Part shown: piece after piece, positions 20,773-29,727 of the stretch | Layout of the letters: every line of letters begins with the position of its first letter | How positions within the stretch are numbered: the stretch's first letter is position 1 | Source of the DNA: Ostreococcus lucimarinus CCE9901 | Lineage: Eukaryota; Chlorophyta; Mamiellophyceae; Mamiellales; Bathycoccaceae | Direction: 5' to 3' | Length of the DNA stretch: 64,000 nt | Assembly: GCF_000092065.1 (NCBI RefSeq) | Contig: NC_009363.1 | Span: 372,001 to 436,000 of the forward strand | Notes under the pieces: generated by a model | Database searches by the model: none | Told to the model about the DNA's origin: nothing | The model's input: only the letters and a program-made list of their open reading frames with translations | Position numbers and translations under genes: made by a program

Positions 20773-21867
20773 CTATTCAGAGCGGCGCCACTCCGCGTTG
20801 TCGATCGCACGGCTTCGATCGGTATCGAAAATCCTGAATAGTAAATCAAATACTTCCGTCTCGCTCGGCGCTCCGACGTTCCCGGCTTCGGTGCGCATGA
20901 CGTCGCGAAGCGCCTCGCGAGTCACCGAAGATCCGTCGACGCCGGAAAAGGCGTTGTCGAGCGAATCGAGATTCCCGAGAATATACTGCATCGACGCTAG
21001 CTCGCCCGCGCGAGCGCTCGTAAGCTCACCAGCCTTGCGGAATCTGCGCATGAACGCGTACCAAACCGCAGTGGAACCGATGAGGATACCGCCAGCGACG
21101 CTCCAGAATACTCCAATCGGCGCGGTTTCCAAGCCGTGCGGCATATTCATGCCTCCGAGACCCGCCGGCACCGCGGCTACGGCGGCGGAGAGGGCGAAGA
21201 CAGTTGCCCTAAAGTTCATCTGTACGGTACGATTCCTATCACCGTCGAGCTGAAGTTCCCAGAGTTCGCGCGCGCTGTCTAGATCCGCACTAAGCTCTCG
21301 CACTAAGCCTCCGACGGCTGCCAAGCGTCTGGCGTGGCTCGCCAGCACGTCCGTCACCGCGTCGTTTCGCTCCTCCGCCGCCTTTTCGTCGAACACAACA
21401 TCCATGGGTGTCGGTACCAAGTTTGTCGTCGTCATCGCCGCGTTTAACGCTTCCGAGGCTTCGCGAGCGTCTTGCTCAAACTCCTTAATCGCGCGACGAA
21501 TCGGCGGCAACTTTTGCCACTGCGCCGCGTTGTAATTCAAGCTCCCTCCCGTCACGATCCCGCTCTTCCCATCGCCTCGCAAATCGCTCGAGATCTCATC
21601 CACGCAGTGCCTCGCCAACCGCCGCAACCTAAATATTTTTTCTTCAAAATATCGCGAGCTCGCCTCGAGCGCGCACTCGAGCGCCGCCAGCGGAAAATCC
21701 TTCACCGTCCGCGCCTCCGCCCCCGCGCTTCCCTCCGCCGCGTCTCGTTCGCCGACCCACGTCCGCAGCGTATCCACGATGTTCTTCGCCACGCGCGTCG
21801 CCGGTTCGAACACGTACGCGCACTTCGGTCCGACGAGCGTCGTCGTCGGCCCCATTCGCACAACCAT
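20773..21867 (-). CDS. CorA/Mrs2-like magnesium transporter (5' end unresolved)
   Basis: Carries the CorA-family GMN signature (GLGGMNMPHGLE) between two C-terminal membrane helices (FRATVFALSAAVAAVPAG and IGVFWSVAGGILIGSTAVW), after a long helical domain (EASEALNAAMTTTNLVPTPMDVVFDE). ATG 21867 begins MVVRMGPTTTLVG. However, the frame stays open upstream, and its translation (LRPRDWALLEHASS, then FASAPSALVRRANGA) resembles the conserved Mrs2 N-terminal domain, so the true start lies beyond 21990. No in-frame ATG exists there. The C-terminus shows an EF-hand-like stretch (FRIFDTDRSRAIDNAEWR). Plastid or mitochondrial inner membrane is likely. Confidence 0.82.
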   Translation of the reverse strand: MVVRMGPTTTLVGPKCAYVFEPATRVAKNIVDTLRTWVGERDAAEGSAGAEARTVKDFPLAALECALEASSRYFEEKIFRLRRLARHCVDEISSDLRGDGKSGIVTGGSLNYNAAQWQKLPPIRRAIKEFEQDAREASEALNAAMTTTNLVPTPMDVVFDEKAAEERNDAVTDVLASHARRLAAVGGLVRELSADLDSARELWELQLDGDRNRTVQMNFRATVFALSAAVAAVPAGLGGMNMPHGLETAPIGVFWSVAGGILIGSTAVWYAFMRRFRKAGELTSARAGELASMQYILGNLDSLDNAFSGVDGSSVTREALRDVMRTEAGNVGAPSETEVFDLLFRIFDTDRSRAIDNAEWRRSE

Positions 21868-22160
21868 CGCCCCGTTCGCCCTTCGCACGAGCGCGCTCGG
21901 CGCGCTCGCGAACGACGCTCGGCTCGACGCGTGTTCCAGCAGCGCCCAATCCCGCGGTCGCAGCGTCGCCAGCAGTCCCGCGGCGCTCGGTCGCGCGTCC
22001 GGTCGCGCGCGGAGCGTCAGCGTCGCGACGTCCTCGTCGCGCGCGACGAGCGCGTCGTTCGCGCGCGCCGCGTCGCGCGTCGCGCGCGCGCGCGGTCGCG
22101 CGCGCGTCGCGCGACGGCGCGGACGCGGGATCCGAATCGATTCGCGTTCGTTACGACGTC

Positions 22161-23501
22161 GTGCGCGCGCGCGCGACGGCGGCGCTGCGTCGCGTCCTCG
22201 ACGACGGCGCGGACGCGAGCGCGGTGCTGCGCAAGGCGCTCAGGCCGGGAACGGCGCGCGTGACGAACGACGAGCGCGCGGCGATCGCGCGCGCGACGCT
22301 CGGCGCGACGGCGTGGCGACTCAGGTTGGAAGCCGAACTCGCGAGCGCGACGAGGCACGGAACGCGCGAGGCGCGCGCGTGCGCGGAACGCGCGGGCGAT
22401 CGAGCGGAGAAGTTGATTTTGATGTACTGGAGCGGCGATCGGGGCTCGGGGGGGAGGGCGGTGGTGCCGAGCGCGGAGGACGCGCGCGCGATGTACGGCG
22501 ACGGCGCGGCGGATTTGAGAATCGCGGCGAGGGAGGAAAACGTGCGTTGGTCGAGCGACGACGCGATCGCGGTGGGGCAGAAAACCGCGCTGCCGCGACC
22601 TTTGGTGGATGCGCTGATTCGAGAGTATGGACGAGAGGAGGCGCTGGCGTTCGGAGCGGCGATAAACGCGCCGGGACCGGTGACGTGTCGAGCCAACGGC
22701 GCGCTCGCGCGCGGGGGCGCGGATGAGGTGGCGGCGATGCTCGCGAGGGAAGGCATCAGGACGGAGAAGACGAAGTATGGACTTGCGGCGCCGCTCGCGT
22801 TCGTCCTTCCCGATGGGCCGCCGAAAAACGGCGGGATCTTTGGATGCGACGTCTGGCGTCGCGGATACTTTGAAGTCATGGACGAGGGGTCGCAGTGCAT
22901 CGCAAACGCCGTCGGCGCGCGAGAAGGCGAGCGCATCTTGGACGCGTGCGCGGGAAACGGCGGAAAAACACTCGCCATGGCGGCGAACATGAATGGACAC
23001 GGCGAAATATGCGCGTTTGACATCGACAAACGACGTTTATTGCACTTGAAGGCGAACGCGGCGCGCGCGCGCGTCGACGCGCTGGTGACGACGACGGAAT
23101 CGCTCGACGAATTAGCCTCGGAATCGTTCGATGCGATTCTCGTCGACGCTCCGTGCTCGTCCGTCGGTGCTTTACGACGAACACCATCGCTACGTCACTC
23201 GTACGACGATCCGCGCGAGCTGGCAAAGGTCCAGGCGGAAATTCTCGACGGCGTCGCTCGTTTGCTAAAGCCAGGCGGGCGATTGGTGTACGCGACGTGT
23301 TCGGTGTTGTCGATCGAAAATCAAGACGTCGCCGAGGCGTTTGAAAGAAAGCACGACGATTTTGCGCCTTGGCCGTTCGAGGACTCGGTGCTCACGTCGC
23401 CCGCGGTCGAGTTGCGATCGCACGAACGTTTGTTTCTACCACACGTGCACGGAACGGATGGATTCTTCATCGCGCGTTTTGTTCGAAGAACCGCTGATTA
23501 A
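22161..23501 (+). CDS. RsmB/NSUN-type RNA m5C methyltransferase (5' end unresolved)
   Basis: 446 aa as read from a GTG. It has an N-terminal NusB-like region (ATAALRRVLDDGADASAVLR) followed by a Rossmann methyltransferase: ILDACAGNGGKTLAMA, then VDAPCSSVGALRRTP (catalytic Pro-Cys) and YATCSVLSIENQDV (second Cys). Both cysteines of the m5C mechanism are present, so it should be active, probably on organellar rRNA. No ATG lies in frame until about codon 89. The frame is also open upstream, reading IRVRYDVVRARAT, so the start is unknown. Convergent with SEC10; the stops are 17 bp apart. Confidence 0.85.
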   Translation: MRARATAALRRVLDDGADASAVLRKALRPGTARVTNDERAAIARATLGATAWRLRLEAELASATRHGTREARACAERAGDRAEKLILMYWSGDRGSGGRAVVPSAEDARAMYGDGAADLRIAAREENVRWSSDDAIAVGQKTALPRPLVDALIREYGREEALAFGAAINAPGPVTCRANGALARGGADEVAAMLAREGIRTEKTKYGLAAPLAFVLPDGPPKNGGIFGCDVWRRGYFEVMDEGSQCIANAVGAREGERILDACAGNGGKTLAMAANMNGHGEICAFDIDKRRLLHLKANAARARVDALVTTTESLDELASESFDAILVDAPCSSVGALRRTPSLRHSYDDPRELAKVQAEILDGVARLLKPGGRLVYATCSVLSIENQDVAEAFERKHDDFAPWPFEDSVLTSPAVELRSHERLFLPHVHGTDGFFIARFVRRTAD

Positions 23502-23518
23502 AACTTCTAGTCTAGATT

Positions 23519-25764
23519 CTAGGTTGTCTTTCTAAGCCTGAGTAGCATTCTAATTTCCGCGATATTCTCGTGAGCGTGAGCTTCGAGTTCATACACGAAA
23601 TCATCAAGCGCATCTTCCGGTACGACGAGCAAATTCAGGCGAGTCGACAGAGCTTCGAATCGCTCGATGCTCTCGCGAGCTGTCATCGTCTTTCGTACCC
23701 ATGAAACGTACGCGTTGACGTCGAGCTTGAGTTGCATAGCGCCAACTATGGTATACGTATATCTGCACACGTGTCTGAAGAGCAAGGAATAAAATTGAGC
23801 GCCGATTTCATTCAAGAGCGTCGCCGCGTTTGCCGAATCCAAGCATTCGAGCGTCGTCTTCGCCAAACCGTCGAGAGCATCAACCACGGCTACGCACGCC
23901 TCTGTCTCACGCTCGGCAAACGATGATTCGTCATTGAAGTCTACCGCTCGCTGCGTACCACGGAATTTAGCGTCCACTAGCGTCATGCCGCGCGTCGTCA
24001 TGGCCTCTAAGACCTCCGACATTTCCTCGGCGAGTCGGCTTTGCGCGACGGCAAACATTTGCCGCACTGTGCCAGGAGAGAGCTCCGAGTTCATCGTATC
24101 GATCGCATCGCGCGCACGTGCGAGCCACGCGTTCATGTTCCTGGAAGCGAGCAACACGGGCTCGAACACATCGGCGCGTGCTTCTTCACGCGTCGTCCAG
24201 GCGTTGAGACGCGCGCTCGCCGACTTTGTCGCCGCAATCGATTCGCGAAGATGCCTCTGCGCGAGACGGGTGACGCGGCCCAGGAATGCCTCGGCGAGCC
24301 GTGCTCGCACGCTTTCAATCGAAGTCCCAGGCACGCACGATTCGACTCGAAGAAGCGCTTCTTTGTAACGAGCACATAAATCATCCAGAGAGAACTCAGT
24401 CGCGTCGCGCTGCGGCAAGACGTCGTCATCGCTGGGCACCGAGTCCAAACAAGCGCACTCATCGTCCACGAGCGTCTCACACCCGATGCCAAAAAACACG
24501 TCCGGATCGATCGCCTCAACGTCTGCGTCGTCGTTCGTCATTTCACGTATCGCGCGATTCAAAATCTCAATCTCGCGCAACGACAGCGCCGTGAGTGCCA
24601 GGCGCTGCCGAAGCGACGCTGCGGTGCGCAATTCGGTGGTGAGAAAAGTCTCAACGTACGCCCCGATTCGCTGCTCCGCGATCCGATGCACGAGAGTGTT
24701 AAGAACGACGATAGCGCGCGAATCGAACGCGGCGGTAATCGATTGAAATTCCCTTTTCACCGCGCTTTGAATTTGCGCAAAAAATGTGCGAACGCACTCG
24801 GTGCACAAAGATTCATCCTCGCCGAGAATCACCGATCGCTCGACGACGTTACGAAGGCGTTGAATCTCTTCCATCGCGTTCGCAGAGATGAACATTTCAC
24901 GGCTCGCGACGTACCGCGAGACGACGCTGTGTCCGCCGTTGAACTCAAATAACGCCTCAGCGTCGGCTCGCGCTGCTGCGTACGACTTATTCGCGCACGC
25001 CGCGGCAAATTTGTCCAAAAGTGCGTTTTCAACGTCTTCACAGTACCTTTGCAACGCCGTCGAGGCGTCCTTGAGCGCTAATCGCTCCGCGCCCGCGTCC
25101 TCGTCCGCGATGCGACACGACTGCGCGCGTTCGACGACGGAGAGTGATCTTTTCGCCAAGCGTCCCGCTTCGCCTCGTCGCGCCGCGTCCGCAAACAGTC
25201 CATCGCACGCCTTCGCGACCGCTTCGCCACCCTTAGAAAACGCACACACGCACTCCAAAACATCAGCCAACGTCCCCAACGCGTCGGCGCGTCGACTCGC
25301 GCTCGCAGCTTCCGCGTTCGCCGGCGACTCCAACCGTTCCAACACGCGTTCCGTCATTAACGACGCCCTCGCCATGTCCTCGCACACACTTTCGCGTTCT
25401 ACCGCGTGTTTCTTCACCGTCTCCCGCAGTGTGCGCGCCGCGCCCTCCGCGCTCGCTCGCCGAAGCTCGGCGCGCGCCGCGCTCTCCGCCCTTCGTCGCT
25501 CCAGCGCGTCAACCACCTTCTGCGCGCCCGCGATCGCGTCCTCCACCCCTCCGCGCGCGGCTTCGGCGCAGAGTGACACCGCGACGTCGCGCGCGCGCCT
25601 CGCGCCGTGCTGCGCGCGTCGATGCGAGTCAGTCACCGCGCGTCGTCTCGACAAAGTTCGTTGGTTCGAGTTGGTTCGAAAGACGACGCGAAACGCACCT
25701 CGGCGAAGGCTTCGAGGGACGTGGAGACATCGTCGAGCGCGCGGTCGAGGGCGGCGACATCCAT
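23519..25764 (-). CDS. SEC10: Exocyst complex subunit SEC10 (two exons)
   Basis: Spliced product 718 aa: exon 1 25764..25699 (MDVAALDRALDDVSTSLEAF, 22 codons), exon 2 25609..23519. Sec10 helps tether secretory vesicles to the plasma membrane. Recognisable parts are LFEFNGGHSVVSRYVASREMF and long helical bundles ending VRKTMTARESIERFEAL. The intron is phase 0 and replaces an Arg-rich N-terminus that the unspliced frame would give. Shorter than animal and plant Sec10 (about 700-830 aa) but apparently complete. Confidence 0.87.
25610..25698 (-). other. Intron of SEC10 (89 nt)
   Basis: On the minus strand it starts GTGCGTTTCG, has CTGAC at 25628-25632 and ends GCGCGCAG. It follows 66 coding bases, phase 0. 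Confidence 0.88.
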
Positions 25765-25950
25765 GCGTCGCGCGCGCGTCGCGCGCGAGGGCCGACGCGA
25801 CGGAGTCTGTGGCTTCGCCTCGCCGTCGCGCCAAAGCGACAAAACGGATTCAGTTTACAATAACAATGAAATGTGTGTGATTGAGCTGCTCGCGAACGGT
25901 TCTCGGGCGAAATGCGCGCGAGCGTTCGGTGAGCCTTCGCGCCGAACGCG

Positions 25951-26796
25951 CTAGTCGATGAAGATGCGCCGAAGCGGGTCTCTGGCGAGTTCGCGCATGC
26001 GCGCGTCGTAGTGCAACTGCGCCCAGCGCGCCTTGCCGCCGTCCGATTCCATATCCCGCCTAAACTGTCGCGCCACGTCGTCGCCGATGATGCTCAGGGG
26101 TGAACCGGTGGACATGGCTAAGATTTGCACCTCCGCCGCGCGCTCGAGATAGTACAAATCATCGAACGCCTCGGCGACGGAGGCGCCGCACACGATGACG
26201 CCGTGATGCTTGTGCATCAACACCCGTTTCCCATCCATCACCTTCACCAATCGCTCGCCCTCGGTGTTATCCAACACCAATCCGTTAAAAGTCGGGTCGT
26301 ACGCCACGTCTTCGGCGAATCGCAACGAGTTTTGATGACACATCGCCAACTCGAACGACTCCACGCAACACAGCGCGCTCGCGCGCGGCATGTGCGTGTG
26401 CAGCACGCACGCCACTCCCGCGCGGTGTATCGCGAGATGTATAAAAAACGCCGTCGCGTCCACCTCTCCCGACCCCTCGAGCAACTTCCCGCGCCCATCG
26501 ATCATCACCAGATTACTCGCCGAGACCTCGCTCCACGCCAACCCGTACGGCGCGCACAGAAACGCATCCTCTCGCCCCGGCGCCGCGCACGTCAGGTGAT
26601 TGCACACGCCCTCGTTGAATCCAAGCTTATCGCACAGCTGATAGCACGCCGCGAGCTCGACGCGCGCGCGCCAGACGTCGGCGTCGTACCCTTCGATCGG
26701 CGGCGTGAGGTCGACGTTCCGCCAGGGGTCGCGCCGCGCCGCCGCGTCGCCGTCGCCGACGCGCGGGTACGCGCGCCTCGGCGCGTCGTCCGCCAT
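25951..26796 (-). CDS. Class II aldolase/adducin-family protein
   Basis: 281 aa. Core motifs are ACYQLCDKLGFNEGVCNHLT, FLCAPYGLAWSEV, the metal site HTHMPRASAL and MHKHHGVIVCGASV, typical of class II aldolases related to L-fuculose-phosphate aldolase and adducin heads. The substrate cannot be told. The frame continues to an ATG at 27000, but that ATG overlaps the opposite gene's ATG and its extra 68 residues look like GC-rich junk, so MADDAPRRAYPRV (26796) is preferred. A targeting presequence starting at 27000 remains possible. Confidence 0.86.
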   Translation of the reverse strand: MADDAPRRAYPRVGDGDAAARRDPWRNVDLTPPIEGYDADVWRARVELAACYQLCDKLGFNEGVCNHLTCAAPGREDAFLCAPYGLAWSEVSASNLVMIDGRGKLLEGSGEVDATAFFIHLAIHRAGVACVLHTHMPRASALCCVESFELAMCHQNSLRFAEDVAYDPTFNGLVLDNTEGERLVKVMDGKRVLMHKHHGVIVCGASVAEAFDDLYYLERAAEVQILAMSTGSPLSIIGDDVARQFRRDMESDGGKARWAQLHYDARMRELARDPLRRIFID

Positions 26797-26998
26797 CTCG
26801 CGCGCGCGCCGGTGCCTCGCGCGCGTCGCGCGTCGCGCCGTGACGTCGTCGCGTCGAGCGCCCGCGACCGACCGATAGCCGCTGACTGTTTGCGCATACG
26901 CGTCATCCGCGACCGACGGCGCGACGCTTCGTATATCGCGCGCCGCGTCGGCGGCGACACATCGCGACGGCGCGCCGCGCGCGCGGAGGCGCGACGCC

Positions 26999-28502
26999 AT
27001 GCTCGACGTCGACGGCGACGAGTGCGAGGACGCGGTGCGCGCGCGATCGCGCGAGCGCGGTTCGAGCGCGCGCGCGACGCGCGAGACGCGCGATGCGCGC
27101 GAAAGATGGCGACGGCGGCGGCGACGCGGCGAGTCATCTTGCGCGCGCGAGGACGACGCGCGGCGACTGACGGCGCGAATGGCGCGCGCGATAGGGGCAC
27201 GAACGCGTGCGACGAGCGATCGAGGCGCTGGAGGTGATGACGGGGGCGGCGGCGAGGCGGGAGGGGGTGGCGAGGCTGTGCGCGGAGATGACGGCTGGGG
27301 CGAGCCGGGCGTCGCTGGCGGAGGCGCTCGGCGCGAGGCCGGTGCTGATCAAGGCGCTCGATCGCGCGGTGCGGGATGACGACGAGATGATGATGGACGC
27401 GATCGGGAGCGCGCTGGGGAAGGCGTCGGAGATGGCGAAGAGGGAGAGTTCGGTGGAGTTGCGGTCGGTGGCGGGGAGTCAGGTGGGCGAACGCGCGGGG
27501 GCGAAGCCGTCGACGCTCGAGGTGCGGCTTCCGGTGTCTGATATAGTCGTTCGAGTGCACGAGAGCGAATGGCGCGACGCTGGGTTGGCCTGGCGCGTCT
27601 GGGGGTCGTCGCAGATCATGTCGAGGTGTTTAGATGCGGCGCCCGAGCTTGTGCGAGCGCTCGACGTGTTGGAAATCGGCGCCGGGTGCGGGCTCGCGGG
27701 GTTGACGGCGGCGCGTGTGGGCGCGAAGCGCGTGCGCATCACCGACGGTGCGCCGGGGGCGATAGATGCGATCGCGCGGAGCGTGAGCGAGCTGCCGCCC
27801 GAGTGTGCGGCGACCACAAAGGCGATGTTTCTAGACTTTCGCGACGACGACGACATCTTAGCGGGCGTCGTCTCGCTTGAGCAAGCCCGCGCATCGAATG
27901 AGGCGAGGCACTGGGTGCACGCGCGCTCCGCAGCGCACAAATCAATGATTGAGTCGTGTAAACTTCCCGTCGACGACGTCTTCGACGTTGTCTTGGCGAC
28001 GGATGTTTTGTATTCCGACGAACACGCTGCGCCGCTCGCCGCGAGTCTCACGCGACGAATTCGGCCGGGAGGATGCGGCTACATTCTCAACGTGTGTCGC
28101 CACGGAGGCATTCTCGCCGACTTTACGCACGCTCTGCTGTCTCGAGGGATGCGGTTGCAAATATCCGCCATCGAACGTTTCGACGGCGAGGACGACGTCA
28201 AGGAATACCAAGGCGGTCATTTGCACCGCGCCCTGCCGCCGCAAGCCGACGCCTGGTGGACGGCGAGCGCGAAAGAGCTCGTCAAGTTTGGCGCGTCCAC
28301 CATCGTCGCCGACGAAGAAGCGTCTATCGCCATGCTCGCTGACGTCGACGTCTTGCGGGAATTCATGACTTCCTTCGAAGGACGCTTCATATTCATTCGC
28401 GTCTCGAGACCGGATATCGACGCCACCGAGACGCCGGCGATATCCGACCGCGCGCCCTCCACGCGAGCGTCCTCGCCCGAAGACGCCACGGCGTCGTCGT
28501 AA
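26999..28502 (+). CDS. Family-16 protein-lysine methyltransferase-like protein (two exons)
   Basis: Predicted spliced product 448 aa: exon 1 26999..27034 (MLDVDGDECEDA), exon 2 27195..28502 (GHERVRRAIEALEVMTG onward). The N-terminal ~100 residues are helical. The methyltransferase begins at VRVHESEWRDAGLAWRVWGS, with motif I VLEIGAGCGLAGL and the family-typical VLATDVLYSDEHA. METTL21/FAM86-type enzymes methylate lysines on chaperones and translation factors; the target is unknown. The open frame alone would start at a GTG (27207), and the first in-frame ATG is 27237; the short first exon is inferred from splice signals. Confidence 0.82.
27035..27194 (+). other. Predicted intron of the family-16 methyltransferase gene (160 nt)
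   Basis: Starts GTGCGCGCGC, carries CTGAC at 27167-27171 and ends GCGATAG. Phase 0 after 12 codons. Supported by consensus and frame, but not by a conserved protein junction, so less certain than the others. Confidence 0.68.
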
Positions 28503-28627
28503 TATTTATTATTTGAAGGTTTGTACCAAGACCGTCTTTAGCACATTAAACATTGCACTATTCTTTCGCGCGAGCGCGACTCGCAGTCGTGGTGGTGGAT
28601 GTTACCTCACAATCGACCTCGCTCACG

Positions 28628-29554
28628 ATGCTCAACCCGCGATCGTCTCGATCCGAGCGCTCGCGCCGACGCACCGCGATCGCGCTCACCGTATGCCTCG
28701 CATTGACGACTCGCCGAGCGTTCATCGCGCACGTCGACGCCGGTGAAGTCGACCCCGCGATCGACATGGTGGACGAACACTCCGACAACTATCGCTCACT
28801 CGTCTACGGCATACGCTGCGGTGCGTGCAAGGCGGTGGTGAAAGAGATTGGCGATACGTTTGATACCGTCGCGGCGAAGCATAAGCGCGACGCGGGACCG
28901 ACGAATGTGTTCGGATCGCGATACGTGTCGCTGTTTCGGAGCACGCTGACGCGAGAGGTGGACGGCGTGTGCGCGGCGAACGGGGCGATCGAACGCGATT
29001 GGGGGTACAGCGAGAAGGGGGCGGAAAACATTATCGCCACAAGTCGCGTGTTCGATCGCATGGGGAAGAACTTGACCAAGGAGGAATCATCGATGATACA
29101 GTTGACGGTGTACGGCTTGGGACTGTTCACAAAGAATCCGAGCGAACGATTTCATTATCAAGGCCCACCGGGCAGCGAGATCTCGGGAAGCGATAACTTT
29201 TCGATGATCTCGAACACGTTTGCCAGGCAAACGTTGCGCACGGCGTGTCAAGCGGTGAGCGATAGCTTAGAATTCGACGACGCCATTGACGCGGCTGTGG
29301 CCGACATGGAGAGCGGCTTCGATTACAGCGTGCAGCACAAACTGTGCCTCGACCTGGACTATTGCAAAGTCAAGAATCGTAAATCAGGTCGGAGTGCCCC
29401 GGTGCAGCGCATCGAACAGGACGACGGTACGGTGGCGTACGAGACGGAAGCGACGGAAGCCGACGAGGACCTCGGCGACCAAGGCGTGAGAATCGATCCC
29501 GAAGAGCTCGCGAAGCGAGGCGCCGCCGTCGGCGAAGAGAAAACCGAGCTGTGA
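28628..29554 (+). CDS. Secreted/ER saposin-like (Canopy-like?) protein
   Basis: 308 aa. A basic N-terminus followed by a hydrophobic stretch (TAIALTVCLALTTRRAF) suggests a signal peptide. The body starts LVYGIRCGACKAVVKEIGDT, a paired-Cys helix like saposin and Canopy proteins. Further cysteines lie in REVDGVCAANG, LRTACQAVSDS and HKLCLDLDYCKVK. The tail is acidic with no KDEL. The family call is tentative. ATG 28628 is the first ATG; a TTG upstream only lengthens the frame. Confidence 0.65.
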   Translation: MLNPRSSRSERSRRRTAIALTVCLALTTRRAFIAHVDAGEVDPAIDMVDEHSDNYRSLVYGIRCGACKAVVKEIGDTFDTVAAKHKRDAGPTNVFGSRYVSLFRSTLTREVDGVCAANGAIERDWGYSEKGAENIIATSRVFDRMGKNLTKEESSMIQLTVYGLGLFTKNPSERFHYQGPPGSEISGSDNFSMISNTFARQTLRTACQAVSDSLEFDDAIDAAVADMESGFDYSVQHKLCLDLDYCKVKNRKSGRSAPVQRIEQDDGTVAYETEATEADEDLGDQGVRIDPEELAKRGAAVGEEKTEL

Positions 29555-29561
29555 GCGCCCT

Positions 29562-29566
29562 TGTAA
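29562..29566 (+). terminator. TGTAA polyadenylation-type motif
   Basis: TGTAA 8 bp after the stop of the saposin-like gene. A very short 3' UTR is implied if used. Confidence 0.35.
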
Positions 29567-29727
29567 CATCCTCCCCGCGCCGCGGTCTCACCATCGCGCA
29601 CCAACGCGTTTCCCTCGAATCCTCATCCATCGACGCGTCGCCGCGCCCGCGGGCTGAAGTGAAAAATCTCCAGACCGACACCGCGATCCAGCCAGCTCGT
29701 GGCGCGCCGTCATAACGCGACGCTTGC

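Noticed and set aside
25640-25680. GGTTCGA-like sequence suggesting a tRNA T-arm
   Set aside because: Lies in the SEC10 intron with no matching acceptor, D-arm or anticodon stem.
26797-27000. 68-residue N-terminal extension of the class II aldolase
   Set aside because: Its ATG overlaps the opposite gene's ATG and the residues are compositional; kept only as an alternative.
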